In this document: one piece after another, positions 1-6,845 of the stretch
Layout: each line of letters starts with the position of its first letter
Numbering within the stretch: position 1 is the first letter of the stretch
NCBI RefSeq assembly: GCF_958439165.1
Contig: NZ_OY288124.1
Location: 1 to 64,000, forward strand
DNA from: an uncultured Hydrogenophaga sp.
GTDB lineage: Bacteria > Pseudomonadota > Gammaproteobacteria > Burkholderiales > Burkholderiaceae_C
Direction: 5' to 3'
Length of the DNA: 64,000 nt
Made by a program: the position numbers and the translations under genes
The notes under the pieces: generated by a model
Databases searched by the model: none
What the model saw: the letters and a program-made list of their open reading frames with translations, nothing else
Told to the model about the DNA's origin: nothing

Positions 1-573
1 GCCGGAGAAACCGCGCGGGGCACGGACGTCCTGGCCCTGGTGGCGGCCCGGTCGCCCGATCTCCTGCTGCTCGACCTCGCCCTGAGCGACTATTCGGGCA
101 TCGAGGTGGCACGCAAGGTGCGCCGATCACACCCCCAGGTCCGCATCCTGGTGGTGACCGGCAATGTCTATCCGGGCTCGGTCGACCAGTCACTTCAGGC
201 CGGCGCCGACGGTTTCCTGCTCAAGCACGACCAGGGCGGCGAGTTGCTCGATGCCATCCGGACGGTGATGTCCGGCAAGACCTACGTCAGCCCGCACGCC
301 GTGCGTTCGCTGCACATGCCCGACCAGCGCAGGGCACCCCATGCCACCGGCCTTTCGACCAGCCTCACCCAGCGGGAACAGCAGATCGTGCGCATGATCG
401 CCGGAGGCTCCAGCAACCAGGCCATCGCCGACCAGCTCCACATCAGTGTCCTGACGGCCCGCAAGCACCGGCAGAACATCATGCTCAAGCTCGGACTGCA
501 CAACGGGGCCGAAATCGCGGCCTACGCCATGCAGTCCGGCCTGGCCGGGGCGCCGCAGCTGCCCACCGGCTGA
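1..573 (+). CDS. NarL/FixJ-family response regulator (5' end missing)
   Basis: The frame is open from base 1, so the start lies outside the window; 190 residues are visible. The N-terminal part is a CheY-like receiver: the phosphoacceptor Asp is the last residue of LLLLD (visible residue 25), the conserved Thr is in LVVTGN (residue 53) and the conserved Lys in FLLKHD (residue 75). A LuxR-type helix-turn-helix follows at about residues 122-180, beginning LTQREQQIV. This arrangement belongs to cytoplasmic transcription factors that dimerise and bind DNA after phosphorylation by a partner kinase. No kinase is adjacent on the visible side, so signal and regulon are unknown. The family call is firm; the role is not. 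Confidence 0.9.
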   Translation, partial: AGETARGTDVLALVAARSPDLLLLDLALSDYSGIEVARKVRRSHPQVRILVVTGNVYPGSVDQSLQAGADGFLLKHDQGGELLDAIRTVMSGKTYVSPHAVRSLHMPDQRRAPHATGLSTSLTQREQQIVRMIAGGSSNQAIADQLHISVLTARKHRQNIMLKLGLHNGAEIAAYAMQSGLAGAPQLPTG

Positions 574-611
574 CGTCAGCGACCTCACCGCGTTTCGCGA
601 GAAACATCGGT

Positions 612-639
612 AAAAAATAGTACGTAAGTTGTATTTTTT
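612..639. promoter_or_regulatory. AT-rich inverted repeat, candidate operator/promoter
   Basis: AAAAAATA (612-619) and TATTTTTT (632-639) are perfect inverted copies flanking a 12-base centre that contains TACGTAAG. The patch stands out from the GC-rich surroundings. It lies in the 163-base gap between the response regulator and the next gene, about 100 bases before that gene's ATG. It could be a regulator site, an upstream promoter element or a weak terminator of the regulator gene. Nothing else was recognised in this gap. Confidence 0.4.
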
Positions 640-736
640 GGACCGCCAACCCGCCGAATACTGCCGCTCATGGATGCGAACCCGCGAGGCAGGCGGTCAA
701 CGCACCCGCAGTACCCGGAATGCTCAGGAGGTCCAC

Positions 737-1174
737 ATGAAGCTGCTTTCCCGTCGGGAACCTCGGGTCCCGGACAGTCGTGCCGACAGCGTCCCCGCCC
801 ATGATGAGGACGATGTCGAGTCGGGGTTCCTGCCCAGCTCCCTGGTCGACGAATACGCCCTGACCATTCATGCCTGCCTCATACAGCAAGGCGTCGAACA
901 CGGCGAACTGCGCGTGAGCGTGCGCACGGTGGGCGCCTCTCCATCCGGCATGGATGTGTATGCCGGCTTCATCAAGGTGCTCCGCTGGACGCCGCCGGTG
1001 CGGGCGCTGGTCGTTCAGATGCCTTGGGTCGAGCGCCGTATCGAGCGGCGGCTTCGCCAGACCGGGCTGCTCCAGTACAGCCATTTCGGCGGCCTGTGGT
1101 TCCGCTCGCCGGCCCTCCTGACCAGCGAACTCCCCAGGAGCGGAGGGCAGGTCCGCGCGGCTGGCATGATGTGA
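737..1174 (+). CDS. conserved-looking hypothetical protein, 145 aa
   Basis: I do not recognise the family. The start at 737 is chosen because a full AGGAGG (726-731) sits five bases upstream; an in-frame ATG at 629 would add 36 residues with no ribosome site and composition unlike the rest. The protein is soluble with an acidic, probably disordered N-terminus (to about residue 35). A compact region of about 90 residues follows, containing SLVDEYALTIHACL and a basic stretch around VERRIERRLRQ. It has no signal peptide or membrane segment. Its position after a LuxR-type regulator and the AT-rich repeat might place it under that regulator, but this is a guess. Confidence 0.6.
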   Translation: MKLLSRREPRVPDSRADSVPAHDEDDVESGFLPSSLVDEYALTIHACLIQQGVEHGELRVSVRTVGASPSGMDVYAGFIKVLRWTPPVRALVVQMPWVERRIERRLRQTGLLQYSHFGGLWFRSPALLTSELPRSGGQVRAAGMM

Positions 1175-1198
1175 GGCTGTCGTCCATCACACGCACAC

Positions 1199-1891
1199 AT
1201 GTCCCGCTCCGAATCCGACCAGCCGACACCCGTATCCAGCGAACCTGCCGCAGCACGCCGTCCGCGCACCGCACGCCACAAGAGCCCGGCGCCGTCGCAG
1301 CCTGCGGCACGCCAGCACCCGGCCCTGGATCGCCTTGCGGCGCTCTACCCCGCACTGTTCGGGGAGGTGCCCAGGCCTCTGAAGCGGGGCGTCTTTGAAG
1401 ACCTGCTGGAAAGGCACGGCGAAGAACTGACGGTGGACGGCATCAAGGCTGCGCTGGTGCTGCACACACGGTCCACCCGCTACCTCAACGCGGTGGCAGG
1501 CGGCCAGCCCCGCCACGACCTGGAGAGCAACGTGGTCGAACCGGTGGCCCCCGAGCAGCGGCACCATGCGGTGGTCGAGGTGTTCCGCAGGAGGCAGACA
1601 CGCTCCCCGCAGGACATGCGGCCGCAGCTCCGCCAGCGCATCGTTCAGGCGTTCGAGGCGTCAGGGCTGGGCCAGGAGGCCTACGCCACCCTGGTGCAGG
1701 GTCGGGACGAATCGATCAATGCGATCACACGGGAGGCGCTGGCAGCGGCCGTGCAGCAGCAGGCCCGCGAGTCGGCCCTGCTGCGTGCATTCGAACAAGG
1801 CGGGCAGGACCTGGAGGCATTCGCTTCCGGATATGGCCTCGCGGTGGCCGACGCCCGCCGCATGCTTGACCGGGCGCGTTCGCGCCGCTGA
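1199..1891 (+). CDS. ProQ/FinO-domain RNA-binding protein, 230 aa
   Basis: The ProQ/FinO domain spans about residues 42-135 (LDRLAALYPALFGE, then PLKRGVFEDL, TVDGIKAALVLHT and TRYLNAV), the signature of this RNA-chaperone family. Members bind structured small RNAs and mRNA 3' ends in the cytoplasm. A basic, proline-rich N-terminal tail (about 40 residues) precedes the domain and a helical C-terminal half rich in Gln, Ala and Arg follows it; such extensions are common in betaproteobacterial members. The ATG follows the previous gene by 24 bases. The convergent FIST gene ends three bases beyond the stop, so no terminator fits between them. Confidence 0.85.
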   Translation: MSRSESDQPTPVSSEPAAARRPRTARHKSPAPSQPAARQHPALDRLAALYPALFGEVPRPLKRGVFEDLLERHGEELTVDGIKAALVLHTRSTRYLNAVAGGQPRHDLESNVVEPVAPEQRHHAVVEVFRRRQTRSPQDMRPQLRQRIVQAFEASGLGQEAYATLVQGRDESINAITREALAAAVQQQARESALLRAFEQGGQDLEAFASGYGLAVADARRMLDRARSRR

Positions 1892-1893
1892 TC

Positions 1894-3195
1894 TCAGGCG
1901 GCCGGCGTGGTGAAGACGGTCAGCACGCCGGTGTAGCCATAAAGCCGGTCGTAGGCGATCTCGCCCCCGGCAAAAAACCCGACCAGCGGCACGTCGCCCA
2001 GGGCGCGGCGAACCACCTGAAGCTCGGCACTCGGACTGCCGAAATGGGGTCCGCCACGGCCGGCGCAACTCACATAAACCGCGCCCGCGATGCGGCGGGC
2101 CGCATGCGGGGCCGACTCCGCGTCGCTCTCCGACAGCGCGTGCGCCAGCGCATGGTCCCGGGCTTCGGGTTCGAGCTCCTCCCGCAGTTCGGCGCAGATG
2201 CGGGTCAGATCGGCCCGCGCGGCGGCGGTGTGGCGCTCGCAGAACGCCAGACGTGCGCCGACCGGCGCCTGGTCGCCGATGGCCACACCGCGGCGCTGGG
2301 GATCGACACCGATCAGGTGCCTGACCGTCACGTCCGGACCGAACTGGCCGCGCCGCTGGAGCTCGGCGCCGGCGGTCCGGGCAGATGGGCCCGCGTGGCG
2401 CAGGCCGGCCAGCGTGGCCCGAAGCCGGGGCATGGCCTGGGCCGGCTGGTCCAGCGAAATGCCCCGCTCCTGCAGCAGGATGTCGAGTGCCGGCTGACCA
2501 TCGAGCGCCAGGACCAGGTTGCCCTCGGCCGCGGTGATGGTCCGCTCCGCGCCCACCGGCTGGGCGCCCTGCGTGACGCGGGACAGCATGCCCACGTCGG
2601 CCGCGAAGGCCACGCCGCTGATGCCACCATGGAACACCCCTGCGCTGGCACCCTGCCCTCGCAGATGGCCGTTGCTGCCCAGAGCGAACTGCACCGTGGC
2701 ACCCCGGCTGCTGGCCAGGCCGCCGAACAGGTAGCCGCTGGCGGTGCGCTCGGCCACCTCGGTGATCAGATCGGCCAGCTCGGGCGTCTGACCGTCGGCA
2801 TGGACCAGGGCCGTGTGGGCCACGAAACCTTCGCCACCGCCGCTGCGACCGGAGACCGACAGTGGCGCCACGCCGCTGAACACCCGGTAACGGGCGGGGT
2901 CCAGGTCACACAGCATGACGGACATGGCCGGTTCGTCGAAGTACTCGACATTGTTCGACGCGATGCCGACACCCACCGTGCCGGCCCAGTCGGTGACTTC
3001 CGGCAGCTCCGCACACAGGTGCTCCAGGATGGCCTGGGCGTCGGCCGCATAGTGGTCGGTGATGTAGACCAGTCCGAGCGACGGGCTGGCGGCGTGATCA
3101 GGCAAGGCCATGCGTGCGCGCAGTTGCGCCAGCACCAGAGCGGCAGCCATGCGCCACTGCGGATGGGTGGCGTGGGCGTGAGGAAACAGTTTCAT
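1894..3195 (-). CDS. FIST-domain sensory protein, 433 aa
   Basis: The length and segment order fit a FIST protein. An N-terminal FIST region (about residues 40-230) includes GLVYITDHYA, VGVGIASNNVEYF and YLFGGLASSRGA. A FIST_C region (about 240-410) includes RHLIGVDPQRRG and ends VPLVGFFAGGEIA. FIST proteins are proposed small-ligand sensors usually linked to signal transduction; the ligand is unknown. Here the protein stands alone with no kinase or cyclase fused. Its ATG overlaps the TGA of the upstream phaM-like gene (ATGA at 3192-3195), so translation is probably coupled. There is no signal peptide, so it is cytoplasmic. Confidence 0.88.
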   Translation of the reverse strand: MKLFPHAHATHPQWRMAAALVLAQLRARMALPDHAASPSLGLVYITDHYAADAQAILEHLCAELPEVTDWAGTVGVGIASNNVEYFDEPAMSVMLCDLDPARYRVFSGVAPLSVSGRSGGGEGFVAHTALVHADGQTPELADLITEVAERTASGYLFGGLASSRGATVQFALGSNGHLRGQGASAGVFHGGISGVAFAADVGMLSRVTQGAQPVGAERTITAAEGNLVLALDGQPALDILLQERGISLDQPAQAMPRLRATLAGLRHAGPSARTAGAELQRRGQFGPDVTVRHLIGVDPQRRGVAIGDQAPVGARLAFCERHTAAARADLTRICAELREELEPEARDHALAHALSESDAESAPHAARRIAGAVYVSCAGRGGPHFGSPSAELQVVRRALGDVPLVGFFAGGEIAYDRLYGYTGVLTVFTTPAA

Positions 3196-3956
3196 CCGGT
3201 TGAACGTCGACGAGGTGAAGATCGGCTGCCGGCCCGGGCGGCCGGAGCCGCCGGCTTGACCGCCTTGAGCGCTGCGCGACCCGCAGCCTTGCCGGCACCC
3301 ACCGCCGTCTTGACGGCCTGATCGGTGAGGCCGGCGGCCACATCACGGGTGGTCTGCAAGGCGCCCTGACGTGCGGCATCCTTGACGGCGTTGGTCGCGA
3401 TCTGCTGGAACTGCTGGCTGAGTGCACCCCACCACTGCATGGGGTCGACCACGCCACCGGCGGGTGCGTCGGCCTTGCGGGCGGCCGTCTTGCGGGCAGG
3501 CGCCTTGCGGGCGGCCGGGGTGGGTCGGGCCTGGAGGCCCTCGTACACCTTCTTGGGTGCGCGTTCTGCCGGCGTGTCCCGGGGCGTGGCCGCCGGCGTG
3601 AAGGACGCCAGCGAATCGGCTGCCTTGAGCTTGAAGGCGTTGGCCACGTCGCCCATGCTGAAGTTCATGGTCTGCAGGGTGGACAAGGTCATCTTCTGGA
3701 CTTCGAGCGCCTGGATGGTGGCCCCCAGTGCCTTGGCGTTCTGATCCAGCCAGAAATGGACCGCCTTGAGCTCTTCGATGCGTTTTTCCAGATCCTCCAC
3801 GTTGAAGGTCGGCGCCACCCAGTGGCTCAGGTTGGGCAGCTGCGGGATGTTTTGTCCGATCCCCTGGGCAATGCCCCCCGCGGCCTGGCCGGCCAGGCTC
3901 TGGAGGAAGTCGAAACCCGGCACGAACTTGCCGAATCCACCTGTGTTCTCGCTCAT
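3192..3956 (-). CDS. phaM: PhaM-type PHA granule regulatory protein, 254 aa
   Basis: The N-terminal half matches PhaM of PHA-storing Burkholderiales: FGKFVPGFDFLQSLAG, then VEDLEKRIEELKAVHFWLDQ, ALEVQKMTL and MNFSMGDVA. In Ralstonia, PhaM activates the PHA synthase and tethers granules to the nucleoid. The C-terminus is rich in Lys, Ala and Pro (repeated RKAPARKTA-like and KAVKPAAP words), the type of tail that binds DNA. The start at 3956 has GGAG upstream; a longer open frame continues beyond it but overlaps the next gene and is not used. It is coupled to the FIST gene by a 4-base overlap. Confidence 0.88.
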   Translation of the reverse strand: MSENTGGFGKFVPGFDFLQSLAGQAAGGIAQGIGQNIPQLPNLSHWVAPTFNVEDLEKRIEELKAVHFWLDQNAKALGATIQALEVQKMTLSTLQTMNFSMGDVANAFKLKAADSLASFTPAATPRDTPAERAPKKVYEGLQARPTPAARKAPARKTAARKADAPAGGVVDPMQWWGALSQQFQQIATNAVKDAARQGALQTTRDVAAGLTDQAVKTAVGAGKAAGRAALKAVKPAAPAARAGSRSSPRRRSTG

Positions 3957-3990
3957 GCCGGTCTCCTGCCCGTGGCGGGCTGCTCGCTGG

Positions 3991-4830
3991 TCAGCTGTCG
4001 GCGCCGTAGCGCGGCGGCCGCTTCTCACGCAAGGATGCCACACCTTCCCGCACGTCGGGCCCGGCAAAGCCCATGAATTCGAGGGCCAGCGAGGTGTCGA
4101 AACTCGGGCCGGCCTGGCGCAGCCAGTTGTTGAGCGAGTACTTGGTCCAGCGGATGGCGCTGGTGCTGCCGCTGGCCAGCCGGTCGGCCACTTCGTAGGC
4201 CTTGTCCAGCAGCTGGGCGTCGTCCACCGCGAGCGAGACCAGACCGATGCGTTCGGCCTCCTCGCCACTGACCGGCTCGCACAACATGAGGTAGTACTTG
4301 GCCTTGGCCATGCCGCACAGCAGCGGCCAGACGATCGCAGCGTGGTCACCGGCCGCCACGCCCAGGCGGGTATGGCCATCGACGATCTTTGCGCTGCGGG
4401 CGGCAATCGAGATGTCGGCCAGCAGGCCGGCCACCAGACCGGCGCCCACCGCCGGACCGTGCATGGCACTCACGATCGGCTTGTCGCAGTTGATGACGTT
4501 GTAGACCAGGTCGCGGGCCTCCTTCCAGACGCGGGTGCGGACCTCGAAGTCGCTGGCCATGTCCTGTACCAGGGCCAGATCGCCGCCGCCCGAGAAGCCC
4601 AGGCCATCGCCCCGCAGCACGGCCGCACGCACCGAGTCGTCGCGACCCACGTCGCGCCAGATCTCGCTGAGCTCCCAATGGCCGTCATGGCCGGCGGTTG
4701 GCAGCTTTCCGTTGCCCCCGGGGCCGTCGGCCCGCATGCGGATGTCGAGCACGCTGGGAGTGCCGTTCACCAGCGGGCCGCGACGGGTGATGGCCAGGGT
4801 CTGGTAGCGGCTGTAGTCGACGGTCTGCAT
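3991..4830 (-). CDS. crotonase-fold (enoyl-CoA hydratase/isomerase family) protein, 279 aa
   Basis: The crotonase fold is shown by the oxyanion-hole segments GLGFSGGGD (residues 77-84) and MHGPAVGAG (123-131), and by the length. Acting on an acyl-CoA in the cytoplasm is therefore likely. Aligned by eye to rat crotonase, the two catalytic glutamates (E144, E164) fall on Val133 and His153; an Asp (D162, in VAAGDHAA) lies near. A simple hydratase mechanism is therefore doubtful, and lyase, hydrolase, decarboxylase or isomerase activity is possible. It ends 34 bases upstream of phaM on the same strand. An FNR-like box lies 48 bases upstream of its start. Confidence 0.82.
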   Translation of the reverse strand: MQTVDYSRYQTLAITRRGPLVNGTPSVLDIRMRADGPGGNGKLPTAGHDGHWELSEIWRDVGRDDSVRAAVLRGDGLGFSGGGDLALVQDMASDFEVRTRVWKEARDLVYNVINCDKPIVSAMHGPAVGAGLVAGLLADISIAARSAKIVDGHTRLGVAAGDHAAIVWPLLCGMAKAKYYLMLCEPVSGEEAERIGLVSLAVDDAQLLDKAYEVADRLASGSTSAIRWTKYSLNNWLRQAGPSFDTSLALEFMGFAGPDVREGVASLREKRPPRYGADS

Positions 4831-4871
4831 GGGTGGTCTCCTGAGGGCTCTGGAATGTCGGGCGATTGTGC

Positions 4872-4885
4872 TTGACCTGCATCAA
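4872..4885. promoter_or_regulatory. candidate FNR/Anr/Crp-family box
   Basis: TTGAC-CTGC-ATCAA matches the FNR/Anr consensus TTGAT-N4-ATCAA at nine of ten fixed positions. Its centre is 53.5 bases before the ATG of the DksA-like gene and 48.5 before the ATG of the divergent crotonase gene. It could therefore serve either direction at the usual activator distance. It is the only recognisable element in this roughly 100-base gap, apart from ribosome sites. Confidence 0.55.
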
Positions 4886-4931
4886 GGCAGCAGCGATACA
4901 GGGAGTCCACCATGTGCCTTCAGGAGACACC

Positions 4932-5297
4932 ATGAACACGCCCATTTCCGACACCTTTGCACGCCAGCTCTAGGAACAGCGCGGCGCCCTGCTCGCCCGT
5001 GTGCGACGGCAGCGCGGGGGAGCCATCAGCCGCGCCGAGGCAGCCGCCGAAGCCAGGGATCAGGAGAGCGACGACTGGGCCAAGGCCACGGAAGAGCGTG
5101 ATCTGCTGATCGGGCTGGAGGAGCGGGACTCTGCCGAGCTGGTGGCGCTCGACGCCGCCCTGCTGCGCATCGCCGATGGCAGCTACGGCCTGTGCCTGCA
5201 ATGCGGCGCCTCCATTCCCGCCGCCCGGCTGCATGCGCAGCCTACGGCGGAGCGCTGCGTGAACTGCCAGACCCAGGCAGAACACCCCGCCGGCTGA
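4932..5297 (+). pseudogene. DksA/TraR-family gene interrupted by an in-frame TAG
   Basis: From ATG 4932 (GGAG six bases upstream) the frame reads 13 codons, meets TAG at 4971-4973, and then continues open in the same frame to 5297. The part after the stop is a normal TraR/DksA protein: an N-terminal helical region with EERDLLIGLEERDSAEL, then a C4 zinc finger C-x2-C-x17-C-x2-C (CLQC ... CVNC). Family members act at the RNA polymerase secondary channel. Without the stop the product would be about 121 aa, the usual size. A GTG at 5001 could give a 98-aa product but has no ribosome site. This is either a recent nonsense mutation, a sequencing error, or a gene needing readthrough or re-initiation. 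Confidence 0.75.
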
Positions 5298-5313
5298 AAG
5301 CAGCGCCGGCGGG
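5286..5313 (+). terminator. strong hairpin at the DksA gene 3' end, no T-run
   Basis: CCCGCCGGC (5286-5294) pairs perfectly with GCCGGCGGG (5305-5313) across a 10-base loop that includes the TGA stop. No T-tract follows, so it is not a classic intrinsic terminator. It could stabilise the 3' end or attenuate read-through into the next gene. Confidence 0.4.
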
Positions 5314-5323
5314 CCGCTATGCT
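5294..5323 (+). promoter_or_regulatory. candidate promoter of the VOC gene
   Basis: CTGAAA (5294-5299) and TATGCT (5318-5323) are 18 bases apart. A transcript from this promoter would begin at about 5330, which is the ATG itself, so a leaderless or nearly leaderless mRNA is possible; no ribosome site is seen before that ATG. The same TATGCT word precedes two other genes (29665 and 40723). Confidence 0.35.
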
Positions 5324-5329
5324 GGCGGA

Positions 5330-5770
5330 ATGAGCACCCACGACGCACCGCTGCAGACCCGCAGCCTGTTCCACTTTGCCTTCCACGTGACCGATCTGGA
5401 TGCGGCGCGGCGCTTCTACGGCGGCGTGCTGGGCTGCCGGGAAGGCCGCAGCACCGACTCCTGGGTCGACTTCGACTTCTTCAGCCACCAGATCTCGCTG
5501 CACCTGGGCCAGCCCTTGGCCACCAGCCGCACCGGCCGGGTGGGCGATCACCTCGTCCCCATGCCGCACTTCGGTCTGGTGATGCTGCTGCCGCAGTGGC
5601 GCGAACTGGCCGACCGCCTGACCGCCGCCGGCATCGACTTCGTGATGCCGCCCCAGGTCCGGTTCGAAGGTCAGCCCGGCGAGCAGTGGACGATGTTCTT
5701 CTGCGACCCGTTCGGCAACCCGATCGAGGTCAAGGGATTCGCCTCGCTCGATCAGGTCTACGCGGTCTGA
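5330..5770 (+). CDS. VOC (glyoxalase/dioxygenase fold) family protein, 146 aa
   Basis: A single vicinal-oxygen-chelate unit of normal length. It opens with LFHFAFHVTDLDAARRFYGG, the usual first strand and helix with a metal-ligand His, and closes with FFCDPFGNPIEVKGF, which carries the usual Glu ligand. The middle has ISLHLGQ and HFGLVM. Such enzymes bind a divalent metal and act on varied small substrates, and the substrate cannot be read from the sequence. The ATG at 5330 is preferred because the frame upstream runs into the DksA gene. It is convergent with the FAH-family gene, whose stop is six bases away. Confidence 0.85.
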   Translation: MSTHDAPLQTRSLFHFAFHVTDLDAARRFYGGVLGCREGRSTDSWVDFDFFSHQISLHLGQPLATSRTGRVGDHLVPMPHFGLVMLLPQWRELADRLTAAGIDFVMPPQVRFEGQPGEQWTMFFCDPFGNPIEVKGFASLDQVYAV

Positions 5771-5776
5771 ACCCGC

Positions 5777-6784
5777 TCACTGCGGCTCGACGATCTTCTG
5801 GTCGATGGCGCCGAAGATGCTCTGGCCGTCGCGGCCCTTCATCTCGATGCGGATGGTGTCGCCGAACTTCATGAAGGCCGTCGAAGGCTGACCGTCCAGG
5901 ATGGTCTCGATGGCCCGCTTCTCGGCGATGCAGCTGTAGCCCTTGGGCCATTCCTTGCGGCCGTCGACCTCGATCGCCTTGTTGCTCACCGTACCGCTGC
6001 CGACGATGGAGCCGGCCCGCACGTTGCGCGTCTTGCAGATATGGGCGATGAGCTGGCCGAAATGGAAGGTCATCTCGGGACCCGCCTCGCACATGCCGAC
6101 CTTGCGCCCGTTCCAGGTGCTTTGCAGCGTCAGGTTCACCCGGCCGCCCTGCCAGACATCGCCGAGTTCGTCCGGGGTGACCGCCACCGGACTGAAGGCG
6201 GTGGCCGGCTTGCTCTGGAAGAAGCCGAAGCCCTTGGCCAGTTCGGCCGGGATCAGGTTGCGCAGCGACACATCGTTGGCCAGCATCAACAGGCGGATGC
6301 CTTCGAGCGCCTGCTCCGGGGAGGCCTGCATCGGCACGTCGCCGGTGATGACGGCGATCTCGGCCTCGAAATCGATGCCGAAGTCCTCGCTGGGCACGAC
6401 GACGTCGTCGGTCGGGCCGATGAAATCGTCGCTGCCGCCCTGGTACATCAACGGGTCGGTGTAGAACGATGCCGGCACCTCGCTGTTGCGGGCCGCACGC
6501 ACCAGCTCCACGTGGTTGATGTAGGCCGAGCCGTCGGCCCACTGGTAGGCGCGGGGCAGCGGCGCCATGCACATGGCCGGATCGAACGGAAACGCATGGC
6601 GGGCCTTGCCCTGGTTGAGCGTCACATACAGGTCGTGCAGCTGGGGACTGATGAAGTTCCAGTCGTCCAGAGCCTGCTGCAGGCGGTGTGCGATGCCGGT
6701 CGCATAATGGGCCGTGGACAGGTCGCGGGACACCACGACCAGTTGCCCGTCGCGCGATCCGTCCTTGTACGTGGCGAGTTTCAT
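5777..6784 (-). CDS. fumarylacetoacetate hydrolase (FAH) family protein, 335 aa
   Basis: The FAH fold is supported by FGIDFEAEIAVITGD (about residues 135-149), which carries the acidic metal ligands. Further support comes from LANDVSLRNLIP, GFGFFQSKPATAFSP, RAGSIVGSGTVSN and the C-terminal GDTIRIEMKGRDGQSIFG. The family comprises Mg/Mn-dependent C-C bond hydrolases and decarboxylases of diketo acids, including fumarylacetoacetase and ring-cleavage pathway enzymes. The length (335) suits the fumarylacetoacetase-like subgroup better than the short isomerase type. GGAG precedes the start. A divergent IclR regulator 61 bases away is its probable controller, which favours an aromatic or tyrosine catabolic role (inference). 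Confidence 0.85.
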   Translation of the reverse strand: MKLATYKDGSRDGQLVVVSRDLSTAHYATGIAHRLQQALDDWNFISPQLHDLYVTLNQGKARHAFPFDPAMCMAPLPRAYQWADGSAYINHVELVRAARNSEVPASFYTDPLMYQGGSDDFIGPTDDVVVPSEDFGIDFEAEIAVITGDVPMQASPEQALEGIRLLMLANDVSLRNLIPAELAKGFGFFQSKPATAFSPVAVTPDELGDVWQGGRVNLTLQSTWNGRKVGMCEAGPEMTFHFGQLIAHICKTRNVRAGSIVGSGTVSNKAIEVDGRKEWPKGYSCIAEKRAIETILDGQPSTAFMKFGDTIRIEMKGRDGQSIFGAIDQKIVEPQ

Positions 6785-6823
6785 GCCGTTCTCCAGTGAG
6801 GTGCGTGCTGGGACAGAAATTAC

Positions 6824-6837
6824 GGATAGTAAAATCC
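6824..6837. promoter_or_regulatory. candidate IclR-type operator
   Basis: GGAT (6824-6827) and ATCC (6834-6837) form an inverted repeat around AGTAAA in the 61-base divergent gap. It lies 15 bases before the IclR ATG and 46 before the FAH-family ATG, a position suited to joint control and self-repression. The core is AT-rich against the background. Confidence 0.4.
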
Positions 6838-6845
6838 ATTCACCC

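Noticed and set aside
629..736. Longer N-terminus for the 145-aa hypothetical gene
   Set aside because: ATG 737 has a full ribosome site; the extra 36 codons have none and overlap the AT-rich inverted repeat region.
2044..3321. 425-codon open frame opposite the FIST gene
   Set aside because: It is a GC-rich shadow: no ribosome site, no recognisable domain, and it covers a well-supported gene on the other strand.
5001..5297. DksA-like gene starting normally at GTG 5001
   Set aside because: There is no ribosome site before it, while ATG 4932 has one and the frame is continuous apart from the TAG.
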